Shown here: positions 8,513 to 16,158 of the stretch, piece by piece
Numbering within the stretch: the stretch's first letter is position 1
Layout: every line of letters begins with the position of its first letter
Assembly (NCBI GenBank): GCA_002415485.1
Contig: DHYU01000049.1
Coordinates: forward strand, 18,433 to 50,467
Source of the DNA: Proteobacteria bacterium UBA5122
GTDB lineage: Bacteria; Pseudomonadota; Gammaproteobacteria; Tenderiales; Tenderiaceae
Reading direction: 5' to 3'
Length of the DNA: 32,035 nt
Notes under the pieces: generated by a model
What the model was told of the DNA's origin: nothing
Database searches by the model: none
What the model saw: the letters and a program-made list of their open reading frames with translations, nothing else
Position numbers and translations under genes: made by a program

Positions 8513-9009
8513 GCCCGGCCTCCCGCCAGTTTTTGAACCAAACCCCGATGCTGAAAATGACACAGCGCACAGGCCAGCGCATCGGCGGCATCGGCCTGCG
8601 GCATACCGGGCAGGCTCAGCAGCGCACGCACCATGAACTGCACCTGCTCCTTGCCCGCATGCCCCTTACCGACCACGGCCTGTTTAATCTGGGTAGGCGT
8701 GTATTCGAACACACTCAAGTCCTGCGTCATCGCGGCACAGATGGCCGCCCCCCGCGCCTGGCCCAGCTTCAGGGCCGAGTCGACGTTCTTTTGTACAAAC
8801 ACCTGTTCAATCGCCAGCTGCCCGGGCTTGAACTCAGCACTGATTTCACTGATGCCGTCAAAGATCGACTTCAAGCGCTGCGGCAAGGCCTGTCCCTCGA
8901 CCCGCAGACAACCACTGGTCACATAAAGCGGTTTGCCGTCCACGACATCGATCACACCAAAGCCGGTAATGCGCGAGCCGGGATCGATGCCGAGGATCCG
9001 ATCCGGCAC
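8509..9009 (-). CDS. ruvC: Holliday junction resolvase RuvC
   Basis: RuvC is the Mg2+-dependent endonuclease that cuts Holliday junctions. The 166-aa product has the RNase H-like fold with the catalytic acids visible: Asp in LGIDPGSR near the N-terminus, Glu in LAIEQVF, and two Asp residues in QADAADALA. The start codon is GTG at 9009, sharing a base with the yebC stop (TAGTG), so the genes are translationally coupled. Confidence 0.97.
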   Translation of the reverse strand: MPDRILGIDPGSRITGFGVIDVVDGKPLYVTSGCLRVEGQALPQRLKSIFDGISEISAEFKPGQLAIEQVFVQKNVDSALKLGQARGAAICAAMTQDLSVFEYTPTQIKQAVVGKGHAGKEQVQFMVRALLSLPGMPQADAADALACALCHFQHRGLVQKLAGGRA

Positions 9010-9752
9010 TAGCCCAACTGCTCCATGATCTCGTCACTGAACGCGGCATTGGTGTACACGTTCTGCACGTCGTCCAGGTCTTCCAGCATATCGATCATCG
9101 CCATCACCTTTTCCGCATCCTCCAGCATCAACTCGACCGTGGTGCCCGGCGTCATCGTGATGTCGGCGTTCTCAGGCGCCAGCCCGGCGGCGATCATCGC
9201 CTCTTTGACGTTGACGAACTCCTCCGGCGTGGTGATCACGTCCATCGAACCATCATCATGGACCACCACATCCTCGGCTCCGGCCTCCAGCGCCAGCTCC
9301 ATGAGCAGATCCTCGTCGCTTCCGGCCGGATAACTGAGTATGCCTTGTTTGGTGAACAGGTAGGCCACCGAACCTTCCGTCCCCAGATTACCGCCCTTCT
9401 TGCTGAAGGCATGGCGCACATCACCTGCTGTGCGATTGCGGTTGTCGGTCATGCAGTCGACCATGACCGCGACACCACCCGCACCATAACCTTCGTAACG
9501 CAATTCTTCGAAATTATCGGTATCCACATCCCCCGCACCGCGCTTGATGGCGCGATCGATGGTGTCGCGGGTCATATTGTTGCTGAGTGCCTTGTCGACC
9601 GCCGTGCGCAACCGGGGGTTGGCAGTGATATCTGCCCCGCCCTGTGCAGCAACGGTTATCTCTCTGATCAGCTTGGTAAAAATCTTGCCGCGCCTGGCAT
9701 CCTGCGCGCCCTTACGATGGCGAATATTGGCCCATTTACTATGTCCAGCCAT
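9009..9752 (-). CDS. yebC: YebC/PmpR family protein
   Basis: This is a member of the YebC/TACO1 family, whose members act as transcription regulators (PmpR) or assist translation of difficult sequences. The start at ATG 9752 gives the universal MAGHSKWANIRHRKGAQD N-terminus and 247 aa, the usual length, with GAGGAAT upstream as the ribosome binding site; 16 further upstream codons are not family-like. The conserved YEGYGAGGVAVMVDCMTDN and GGNLGTEGSVAYLF segments are present. Linkage to ruvCAB is widespread in proteobacteria. Confidence 0.97.
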   Translation of the reverse strand: MAGHSKWANIRHRKGAQDARRGKIFTKLIREITVAAQGGADITANPRLRTAVDKALSNNMTRDTIDRAIKRGAGDVDTDNFEELRYEGYGAGGVAVMVDCMTDNRNRTAGDVRHAFSKKGGNLGTEGSVAYLFTKQGILSYPAGSDEDLLMELALEAGAEDVVVHDDGSMDVITTPEEFVNVKEAMIAAGLAPENADITMTPGTTVELMLEDAEKVMAMIDMLEDLDDVQNVYTNAAFSDEIMEQLG

Positions 9753-9790
9753 GATTCCTCTCGAAAAATCCTGAAGCTTCAAAGCGCGCA

Positions 9791-9816
9791 AGTTTAGCAT
9801 TTTGCGCCTCTGGCGC
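9791..9816 (-). promoter_or_regulatory. Candidate promoter for yebC-ruvCAB
   Basis: On the minus strand, TGC-TAAACT (9799-9791) is an extended -10 element about 40 bases before the yebC start. A perfect small inverted repeat (GCGCC, tct, GGCGC; 9804-9816) lies in the spacer. No convincing -35 box or LexA box is visible. Confidence 0.35.
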
Positions 9817-9884
9817 GACAGCGTGTGCCGCTATAAATCAGGCATCACAGCCCCCTCAAAACCTGACCATTCACCCATTCAAGC

Positions 9885-9913
9885 TTGCACAAATCAGAAA
9901 ATCGGGCGATAGT
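9885..9913 (+). promoter_or_regulatory. Candidate sigma-70 promoter for the PilZ gene
   Basis: TTGCAC (9885-9890) and GATAGT (9908-9913) are separated by 17 bases, matching four of six bases in each consensus box. The -35 also forms an inverted repeat with GTGCAA at 9912-9917. The PilZ start codon is about 65 bases downstream, leaving a structured leader. Confidence 0.45.
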
Positions 9914-9933
9914 GCAAAAACCTACAACAAGAA

Positions 9934-9950
9934 AGGGGTTTTAAACCCCT
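9934..9950 (+). promoter_or_regulatory. Palindrome in the PilZ gene leader
   Basis: The 17-base sequence is a perfect inverted repeat with 8-base arms (AGGGGTTT and AAACCCCT around a single T), 28 bases before the PilZ start. It could be an operator or a leader hairpin. The leader does not resemble the known GEMM c-di-GMP riboswitch classes as far as can be judged by eye. Confidence 0.4.
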
Positions 9951-9978
9951 AGCAAGCTGTTACGCAGGAGACATCATT

Positions 9979-10275
9979 ATGTCAATCGATCAACGCAAAT
10001 ACCCCCGCATTGCCGCCGCAGAAGACACCATTTATTTCACCCTCGCCCAAGTCCGTTATGGTGAAAAGTCTGATGAAGACCGCATCCATCACCCTGGGAT
10101 GATCACCAATGTCAGCGAAGGCGGCATCGGCATGCGAGTCTCTGTCCCCCACTGCATCGCCGACCAACTCTGGGTCGAGGGCATGGACGAGCACCCCGCG
10201 GCACGTGCCGGCACAGTGCGTTGGATTCGGGATATCAATCACGGCGAACACTTCGAGCTAGGACTACAGTTCTAA
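9979..10275 (+). CDS. Single-domain PilZ protein (c-di-GMP binding, predicted)
   Basis: PilZ domains bind cyclic di-GMP and act as adaptors or effectors for motility, exopolysaccharide or pili. The 98-aa protein is a stand-alone PilZ domain. It carries an N-terminal RKYPR (residues 6-10), equivalent to the RxxxR motif, and N44-x-S46-x-x-G49 (NVSEGGIG), equivalent to the [D/N]xSxxG motif. Both ligand-binding elements are therefore present. A strong AGGAG site precedes the ATG. It is monocistronic between two leaders, so its partner cannot be inferred. Confidence 0.85.
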   Translation: MSIDQRKYPRIAAAEDTIYFTLAQVRYGEKSDEDRIHHPGMITNVSEGGIGMRVSVPHCIADQLWVEGMDEHPAARAGTVRWIRDINHGEHFELGLQF

Positions 10276-10285
10276 TCTCACGCAC

Positions 10286-10308
10286 CTCGGTTGGCCTTGC
10301 CAACCGAG
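10286..10308 (+). terminator. Strong hairpin after the PilZ gene, no T-tract
   Basis: A 10-bp stem with a 3-base loop (CTCGGTTGGC, ctt, GCCAACCGAG) lies 11 bases after the PilZ stop codon. No T-run follows, so it may end transcription weakly, stabilise the 3' end, or act as a processing structure. Confidence 0.5.
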
Positions 10309-10415
10309 CCCCTCGCAATTCAATGACACACCCCTCATATGGTTTAGTTTTGGTCACAGAGGACGACAAAAAGAACACAATTTTTTGTCACAGCAAGCCC
10401 CTGGAGTCCAACATT

Positions 10416-10694
10416 ATGCAATTCGACGAAATTACCGCTGGCGATTTCACCACCTTCAAACCAGGGGCAGTGATGCCTCACGTTCAGATCGAACAGGCGC
10501 TGGCCAAGATTGGCGGCGGCGGCAAGGCGGGAACCGATTTCAAAAACAAGGTCATCAAACTGGCCGGATGGAAATACGACCCCATCATCGGTTACGCCAA
10601 GAACCCGACCCTGGCCAGCGAGGCCTTCAACAAGGTGCGCGAGCTGCTGGGCCAAACCCAGGACAAGGACGAACTGCTGGCCAAACTGGGCTGA
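10416..10694 (+). CDS. Small conserved-looking protein of unknown function
   Basis: The product is a 92-aa soluble protein starting MQFDEITAGDF. It contains a glycine run (KIGGGGKAG, about residues 31-39) and a C-terminal helical half (ASEAFNKVRELLGQTQDKDELLAKLG). No signal peptide, membrane helix or cysteine is seen. GGAG 9 bases upstream of the ATG at 10416 supports this start over a longer frame beginning at 10221, which would overlap the PilZ gene. A strong terminator follows, so it is transcribed as a unit. I do not recognise the family. Confidence 0.75.
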   Translation: MQFDEITAGDFTTFKPGAVMPHVQIEQALAKIGGGGKAGTDFKNKVIKLAGWKYDPIIGYAKNPTLASEAFNKVRELLGQTQDKDELLAKLG

Positions 10695-10707
10695 TCCCAC
10701 CCCAATA

Positions 10708-10745
10708 AAAAAGCCGCTGACGGACACCCCGCAGCGGCTTTTTTA
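10708..10745. terminator. Bidirectional intrinsic terminator
   Basis: A-run, GCCGCTG, 12-base loop, CAGCGGC, T-run: a 7-bp GC-rich stem extended by paired A and T tracts. It lies between two convergent genes (the 92-aa gene and nadA) and has a U-tract on both strands, so it can serve both. Confidence 0.92.
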
Positions 10746-10762
10746 TTGGCATCACCATTCAA

Positions 10763-11863
10763 TCAGATATTCAGATCCAGCATCCGTTGCAGCGCCAGGC
10801 GCGCCTGTTCGGCCACCTTGGCCGGCACCTTGATCTGATTAACGACCTTACCTTCCACCAGATTCTCCAACGTCCACAGCAGATGCTGAGGATCGATGCG
10901 AAACATGGTCGAACACATGCAGATCGTCGGCGACATAAAGTGCACATGCGTGCCGCGGGCGCGATTCTGATCCGCCAGGCGCTGCACCAGATTCAACTCG
11001 GTACCCACCAACCAACGCGTGCCGTCTGGCGACTGATTGATCGTGTTGATGATGTATTCGGTCGAACCGATGTAATCAGACTTCTGGCACACCTCGAATG
11101 ACGACTCGGGATGCGAGATCACCTTGCCCTCAGGAAACTTGGCGCGGAAGGCATCAATATGATCAGGTTTGAACATCTGATGCACCGAGCAAAAGCCCTT
11201 CCACAGGATCATGCGTGCATTTTTGATCTGCTCGACTGTCAAACCACCCATCGGCTGATCAAAATCCCACACCACCATCTGCTCCAGCGGGATGCCCATC
11301 TTGTACGCAGTATTGCGACCCAGGTGTTGATCTGGGAAGAACAGGATCTTGTCACGCCGCCCGAAGGCCCACTCCAAAACATGGCGCGCATTGGTCGAGG
11401 TGCAGACGATACCGCCATGCTCACCACAAAATGACTTCAGATCGGCCGCCGAGTTGATATAGGTCACCGGCGTCACATGCTCGTCAGGATTGAGCACCTC
11501 GCTCAACTCCTGCCACGCGCGCTCCACCTTGGTCAGATCGGCCATGTCGGCCATCGAACAGCCAGCCGCCAGATCCGGCAGGATCGACACCTGCTCCGGC
11601 CGCGACAGGATATCCGCCACCTCGGCCATGAAGTGCACACCGCAAAAGACGATGTATTCGGCCTTCGATGCCGCCGCGACGCGTGACAGCTTGAGCGAAT
11701 CACCTGCGGCATCGGCAAAACGGAACACCTCTTCACGCTGATAGTGATGCCCCAGGATCAACAAACGCTCGCCGAGCGCGTCCTTGGCGGCCTGAATACG
11801 CGCTGCGCACTCGTCATCACTGAGCTGGGAAAACTGCTGAATGGCTAAATTGCTTTGACTCAT
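10763..11863 (-). CDS. nadA: Quinolinate synthase NadA
   Basis: NadA condenses iminoaspartate with dihydroxyacetone phosphate to quinolinate in NAD synthesis, using a [4Fe-4S] cluster. The ATG at 11863 (366 aa) is chosen because AGGTGAG lies 7 bases upstream; a GTG at 11875 would add four residues but sits inside that site. Family signatures include LGHHYQREEV, CGVHFMAE and PDQHLGRNTA. Likely cluster cysteines are those in GCSMAD, GFCSVH and the ICMCSTM segment. The enzyme is of the longer bacterial type. nadB and nadC are not in the window. Confidence 0.96.
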   Translation of the reverse strand: MSQSNLAIQQFSQLSDDECAARIQAAKDALGERLLILGHHYQREEVFRFADAAGDSLKLSRVAAASKAEYIVFCGVHFMAEVADILSRPEQVSILPDLAAGCSMADMADLTKVERAWQELSEVLNPDEHVTPVTYINSAADLKSFCGEHGGIVCTSTNARHVLEWAFGRRDKILFFPDQHLGRNTAYKMGIPLEQMVVWDFDQPMGGLTVEQIKNARMILWKGFCSVHQMFKPDHIDAFRAKFPEGKVISHPESSFEVCQKSDYIGSTEYIINTINQSPDGTRWLVGTELNLVQRLADQNRARGTHVHFMSPTICMCSTMFRIDPQHLLWTLENLVEGKVVNQIKVPAKVAEQARLALQRMLDLNI

Positions 11864-11928
11864 CTTAAAACTCACCTACGGTCATAGGAGGGCTACATCA
11901 AACGGATGGGACGAAGTTATGTCGCGTT

Positions 11929-11967
11929 ACTGTAGCGCAAACCCAGTCCGGGGCAAAACACCCGGAC
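11929..11967 (-). promoter_or_regulatory. Candidate nadA promoter and overlapping hairpin
   Basis: On the minus strand, TTGCCC (11956-11951) and TACAGT (11934-11929) form -35 and -10 boxes with a 16-base spacer. A perfect 7-bp inverted repeat GTCCGGG/CCCGGAC (11946-11952 and 11961-11967) spans the -35 box. It may be an operator or the 3' hairpin of aspS, although no T-tract follows it on the minus strand. Confidence 0.45.
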
Positions 11968-11981
11968 CGGGCCCATGACGC

Positions 11982-13760
11982 TTATTCAGTCGCCGCGGGC
12001 TGACGTTGGCGCAGCCCCAACTCACGCAAATGCGCAACACCGATCTCGCTCGGCGCGGCAGTCAGCGGACAGCTGGCAGTTTGCGTCTTGGGGAAGGCCA
12101 TCACATCGCGGATCGATTGCGCGCCGGTCATCAACATCACCAAACGGTCGAGACCGAAGGCGATACCGCCGTGCGGCGGGCAACCAAACTGCAGCGCATC
12201 GAGCAGGAAGCCGAACTTGTCGCGAGCCTCTTCGGCACCGATACCAAGCAGACTCAATACTTCGGACTGCATCTCCGAATTGTGGATACGGATCGAACCA
12301 CCGCCGACCTCAGTACCGTTCAGCACCATGTCATAGGCACGGGACAAGGCACCGGCGGGGTCAGCCGCCACGTCCTGCACGCTGCCGATCGGCGCAGTGA
12401 AGGGGTGGTGCAGCGCGACCCAGCGTTGGTCCTTCTCATCGAATTCGAACATCGGAAAGTCCACCACCCACAGCGGACGCCAGCCGTGCTCGACCAAACC
12501 CAGGTCGTGACCCAGCTTGATGCGCAGTGCGCCCAGCGACTCATTGACAATCTTGGCCTTGTCGGCACCGAAGAACACCAGGTCACCTTCTTTGGCATTG
12601 GTGCGGCTCATGATGCCGTCGACGACCTCGTCCGGCAGGAATTTCAGGATCGGTGATTGCAGACCTTCGCGGCCCTGGCTCAGATCGTTGACCTTGATAT
12701 AGGCCAGACCCTTGGCGCCGTAGATGCCGACAAACTTGGTGTAATCGTCGATCTCTTTACGGCTCAGCTTGCCGCCATCGGGCACGTGGATCGCCGCGAT
12801 GCGCCCTTGTGGATCGTTGGCCGGACCAGAGAAGACCTTGAAGTCGACTGCCGTCATCAGATCGGTCAGTTCCACCAGCTCCAGCGGAATCCGCAGGTCA
12901 GGCTTGTCAGAACCATAACGATGCATCGCCTCGGCATAGGTCATGCGCGGGAACTGCTGCGGAAGCGGCGCCTCCAGCACGTGGGCGAAGATATCGCGCA
13001 TCATGTCTTCCATCAGATTGGTGATCTGATCTTCATTGATGAACGAAGCCTCGATGTCCAGCTGGGTGAATTCAGGCTGACGATCGGCGCGCAGGTCTTC
13101 GTCGCGGAAACAACGCGCCACCTGGTAATAACGATCCATGCCACTCATCATCAACAGCTGTTTGAACAACTGCGGAGATTGCGGCAGTGCAAAAAACTTG
13201 CCTTGGTGCGTCCGGCTCGGCACCACGTAATCGCGCGCGCCTTCAGGCGTCGCCTTGGTCAGGAACGGTGTTTCAATCTCGAGGAAACCACGGTCATTGA
13301 GGAAGTTGCGCAGATGACGGATCACACGGGCGCGGATCTGCATCCGCTGTTGCATCTCGGGACGACGCAGGTCCAGATAACGGTAACGCAGGCGCACCTC
13401 TTCCGAGACATCGGTATCGTCTTCAATCTGGAACGGCAGCGGCTCAGAACGATTCAGGATCTCCAGCTCTTTACCAAGGATCTCGATCTTGCCGGTACGC
13501 ATGTTTGAGTTTTGCGTGCCTTCAGGGCGTAGGCGAACCTTACCCTTGCAACGCAGCACGAATTCATTACGCACGCGCTCGGCCGTCGCAAACACGTCCA
13601 GCAAGTCAGGGTCATACACCACCTGCACCATGCCTTCGCGATCACGCAGATCGACAAAGATTACCCCGCCGTGGTCGCGACGACGATGCACCCAACCACA
13701 TACCTCGACCTCTTGGCCGTCCAAAGACTCATCTACATGTCCACAATAGTGGCTGCGCAT
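11982..13760 (-). CDS. aspS: Aspartyl-tRNA synthetase, probably non-discriminating
   Basis: This class II synthetase charges tRNA with aspartate. The 592-aa protein has the bacterial layout: OB-fold anticodon domain (1-105), catalytic domain with motif 2 (CFRDEDLRADRQPEFTQ), the GAD insertion (about 290-410), and motif 3 (GIAFGLDRLVMLMTG). Residues around the anticodon pocket are RRRDHGG (His30) and RPEGTQN (Gly81). They match the Pseudomonas aeruginosa type, which also charges tRNA-Asn, rather than the E. coli RRRDLGS type. It follows an fmdB-like gene, a common proteobacterial pairing. Confidence 0.97.
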   Translation of the reverse strand: MRSHYCGHVDESLDGQEVEVCGWVHRRRDHGGVIFVDLRDREGMVQVVYDPDLLDVFATAERVRNEFVLRCKGKVRLRPEGTQNSNMRTGKIEILGKELEILNRSEPLPFQIEDDTDVSEEVRLRYRYLDLRRPEMQQRMQIRARVIRHLRNFLNDRGFLEIETPFLTKATPEGARDYVVPSRTHQGKFFALPQSPQLFKQLLMMSGMDRYYQVARCFRDEDLRADRQPEFTQLDIEASFINEDQITNLMEDMMRDIFAHVLEAPLPQQFPRMTYAEAMHRYGSDKPDLRIPLELVELTDLMTAVDFKVFSGPANDPQGRIAAIHVPDGGKLSRKEIDDYTKFVGIYGAKGLAYIKVNDLSQGREGLQSPILKFLPDEVVDGIMSRTNAKEGDLVFFGADKAKIVNESLGALRIKLGHDLGLVEHGWRPLWVVDFPMFEFDEKDQRWVALHHPFTAPIGSVQDVAADPAGALSRAYDMVLNGTEVGGGSIRIHNSEMQSEVLSLLGIGAEEARDKFGFLLDALQFGCPPHGGIAFGLDRLVMLMTGAQSIRDVMAFPKTQTASCPLTAAPSEIGVAHLRELGLRQRQPAATE

Positions 13761-13858
13761 CGTCTGACCCGCTCCTTAACACTCATTAATTAAACACAAA
13801 AACCGCGGCCAGCCATGATTCACAGGCGGCCAGCAATTCACACAAATTTTGATAGCTG

Positions 13859-14074
13859 CTACTGGTTGCTCGGACAACCCGGACACATGCCCATACCGCA
13901 TTGAGGTGCCGCCGCCGGGGCCTTTTCCTTCATTTGAAAACTACCCGCAGAAATCAGCTTTTTCAACTGCGGCTTGCCACACTCGGGGCAATCGGTCAGC
14001 AGTGGGTCGCTCATCTTCTGCCGGTTTTCAAACCGATGATCACACGCTTCACAGCGATACTCGTAAATAGGCAC
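13859..14074 (-). CDS. FmdB-family zinc ribbon protein
   Basis: The 71-aa protein begins MPIYEYRCEACDHRFE and has two CxxC-type pairs (CEAC near residues 8-11 and CPEC near 34-37) forming the zinc ribbon typical of FmdB/CxxC_CXXC_SSSS proteins. Its tail is rich in Cys, Met and Gly (CGMGMCPGCPSNQ), which could be a further metal site. The family role is not firmly known, with a transcriptional regulator proposed. It lies upstream of aspS, 98 bases away and in the same direction, a widely conserved neighbour relation. Confidence 0.9.
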   Translation of the reverse strand: MPIYEYRCEACDHRFENRQKMSDPLLTDCPECGKPQLKKLISAGSFQMKEKAPAAAPQCGMGMCPGCPSNQ

Positions 14075-14384
14075 GCCTATACCTCTTCAAACGCGTTACA
14101 CACTCAGCACCGAGCCATAGTTGAACCTTCAAACTCAGGGGCGCCGATAAAACAAGGCGCGCATTGTACCACGATCCCCAGACAGCGACGAGGCGCGACG
14201 CAATCGACTAAGCATTTGATTAGGCAACTTGTTTTGAAGGCCAAATTGAATCGATAATCCGACTCACACAATACCCCACCCCCACAAAAGACCACACAAA
14301 CCTTGTGGCCTAAATAACAAGTATGTTAAATATAGCTTTGTCTGCACACGGTCGGGGTTACCGGGCGCACGTTAAGGAGTCTCC
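14075..14384. other. Divergent intergenic region fmdB / moeA
   Basis: These 310 bases hold no convincing gene. The left half carries the extended -10 promoter for fmdB-aspS. The right half carries a possible moeA promoter (TTGTGG at 14303-14308, 17-base spacer, TTAAAT at 14326-14331) and an AT-rich stretch (14317-14338). A strong AAGGAG site lies just before moeA. Confidence 0.5.
14163..14171 (-). promoter_or_regulatory. Extended -10 promoter for fmdB-aspS
   Basis: On the minus strand TGG-TACAAT is a good extended -10 element, about 90 bases before the fmdB start. The -35 region is poor, as allowed for extended -10 promoters. Confidence 0.45.
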
Positions 14385-15632
14385 ATGATCGAAAAAGAAA
14401 TGGTGTCATTGGACGAGGCCTGCCGCATCGTGCTCGACCACACACCGTTACTCGCCAGCGAACCACTGCCCGCCACTGCGGCCCTCGGCCGCGTACTGGC
14501 CACAGACGTCACGGCGCTGCGCGACCATCCGCCATGGGACAACTCCGCGATGGACGGCTACGCTGTGCGCTGGCAGGACGTACTCGATCACCGGCATCAA
14601 CTGCCAGTCAGCGGCGAAAGCCGCGCCGGTGGCTCCCCCGAACAATCACTGACCGCAGGCACGGCGATGGCGATCATGACCGGCGCACCGCTGCCGAATG
14701 GCGCCGACACCGTGGTCCGCGTCGAACACTGCCGCGAAGACCATGGCAGCATCTCCATCCAGGCCGCGGCCACCCAGGGCGCCAACATCCGTCGCCGCGG
14801 CGAGGATATCCGCCTCGGCGCGACCATCCTCCCGGCCCGGCAGCGCCTGCGCCCGGCCGAACTGGGGCTGCTGGCGACGGCCAATCAAACCCAGGTCGAG
14901 GTCTACCGGCGGCCCACGGTGTCGATCCTTGCCACCGGCAACGAACTCGCGCCCCCCGGCAGCGTGCTGGCGCCGCATCAGATCATCGATGCCAATTCCA
15001 GCTCGATCACCGCCCTCGTCGCCGAGACCGGGGCCGAGGCCCAGTGCCTGCCGCCGGCCATCGACGAGGCCCAGGCCTTGTTTCACAGCATCAAACAGGC
15101 GCTTGAGGCCGATGTCGCGCTGGTCGTCGGCGGCGTCTCGCTCGGCAAATACGATCTGGCCAAGGACGTGCTGCCGGAGCTGGGCTGTCAGATCAAATTC
15201 TGGCGTGTAGCCATGCGCCCCGGCCATCCGGCCCTGTTCGCTCTGCGCCCAGCGCGCCACGACGGCGAACGGACCAAACTACTCTTCGGCCTGCCCGGCA
15301 ACCCGGTGTCGTGCATGGTCGCGTTCTACCAGTTTGTACGCCCGGCCCTGTTGCAGATGATGGGCCACCGCAACGGCCAGTTACCGCGCATCCAGGCCAT
15401 CTGCGCCGAAGACTTCAGCAACCACCCCGGCCGCCTGCACCTGGCACGGGCCATCGTGAATTACCAGGACGGGCAGTATCGCCTGCGACTGGCCGACAAC
15501 CAGGGCAGCGGCGTGTTGACCTCGATGCATCAGGCCAACGCGCTGGCCATGCTGGATGCCGAGCGTGATAGTTACCACGTCGGCGACCGAGTGACCGCCC
15601 AACTCCTCCCCAGCGGATTTTTTACGCCATGA
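14385..15632 (+). CDS. moeA: Molybdopterin molybdenumtransferase MoeA
   Basis: MoeA inserts molybdate into adenylated molybdopterin to complete the molybdenum cofactor. The 415-aa product starts with the usual helix (SLDEACRIVLDH) and has the DNSAMDGYAVRW motif, MTGAPLPNGADTVVRVE, the MoCF-biosynthesis domain with TGNEL and GGVSLGKYD, and GLPGNPVSCMVAF. It ends in the family C-terminal beta domain. Length is normal and an AAGGAG site precedes the ATG. The NsrR-like gene starts 16 bases downstream, suggesting co-transcription. Confidence 0.97.
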   Translation: MIEKEMVSLDEACRIVLDHTPLLASEPLPATAALGRVLATDVTALRDHPPWDNSAMDGYAVRWQDVLDHRHQLPVSGESRAGGSPEQSLTAGTAMAIMTGAPLPNGADTVVRVEHCREDHGSISIQAAATQGANIRRRGEDIRLGATILPARQRLRPAELGLLATANQTQVEVYRRPTVSILATGNELAPPGSVLAPHQIIDANSSSITALVAETGAEAQCLPPAIDEAQALFHSIKQALEADVALVVGGVSLGKYDLAKDVLPELGCQIKFWRVAMRPGHPALFALRPARHDGERTKLLFGLPGNPVSCMVAFYQFVRPALLQMMGHRNGQLPRIQAICAEDFSNHPGRLHLARAIVNYQDGQYRLRLADNQGSGVLTSMHQANALAMLDAERDSYHVGDRVTAQLLPSGFFTP

Positions 15633-15648
15633 CAAAAAGGACGTCCCC

Positions 15649-16086
15649 ATGCACTTAACCACCTATACCGAACATGCGTTTCGAGTGCTGATGTATCTGG
15701 CGACACACAAAGGCCTCGTCACCATCAGCGAGATTGCTGAAACCTATCATGTCTCACGCCACCACATCGCCAAGGTGGTACACCATCTGGGCCTGAGCGG
15801 CTACGTCGAGACCCATCGCGGCCATAAAGGCGGCATCATGCTGGCCCGAGAGGCCAATGAGATCAATGCCGGCGACGTGGTGCAGGAGATGGAGCGCGAC
15901 GTCGACATGATCAAATGCATGACCGACCCCAGCCCAGACTGCCCTTATCTTTCGACCTGCGGCCTCAAACGGGCCTTGATCCAGGCGCGCCAGGACTTCC
16001 TCACCTCGCTCAACCGTTTCACGCTGGCCGATCTGGTGTTGACCTCGCAAGACAGCGGCCAGCTACGCCTCACACCCGGCAGCTAA
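15649..16086 (+). CDS. Rrf2-family regulator, NsrR-like
   Basis: This is a winged-helix repressor of the Rrf2 family. The 145-aa protein aligns with NsrR, the nitric-oxide-sensing [4Fe-4S] regulator, from MHLTTYTEHAFRVL through SRHHIAKVVHHL and GHKGGIMLA to FTLADLV. Three cluster cysteines are present (Cys90, Cys98, Cys104) with spacing C-x7-C-x5-C, whereas E. coli NsrR has C-x4-C-x5-C. Residue 8 is Glu, where NsrR proteins usually have Asp as a possible fourth ligand. An AAGGA site precedes the ATG. It may control nitrosative-stress genes and perhaps the adjacent moeA. Confidence 0.85.
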   Translation: MHLTTYTEHAFRVLMYLATHKGLVTISEIAETYHVSRHHIAKVVHHLGLSGYVETHRGHKGGIMLAREANEINAGDVVQEMERDVDMIKCMTDPSPDCPYLSTCGLKRALIQARQDFLTSLNRFTLADLVLTSQDSGQLRLTPGS

Positions 16087-16158
16087 GCGACACAAGCACC
16101 TTTAGTCAGCGCGCCAAATCTGCTAGCGTGGTCGGCCCAAATTCTCATAGGCACCCTT

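Noticed and set aside
12657..13508. 283-codon plus-strand frame opposite aspS
   Set aside because: Antisense to the conserved AspRS core, with composition typical of a shadow frame.
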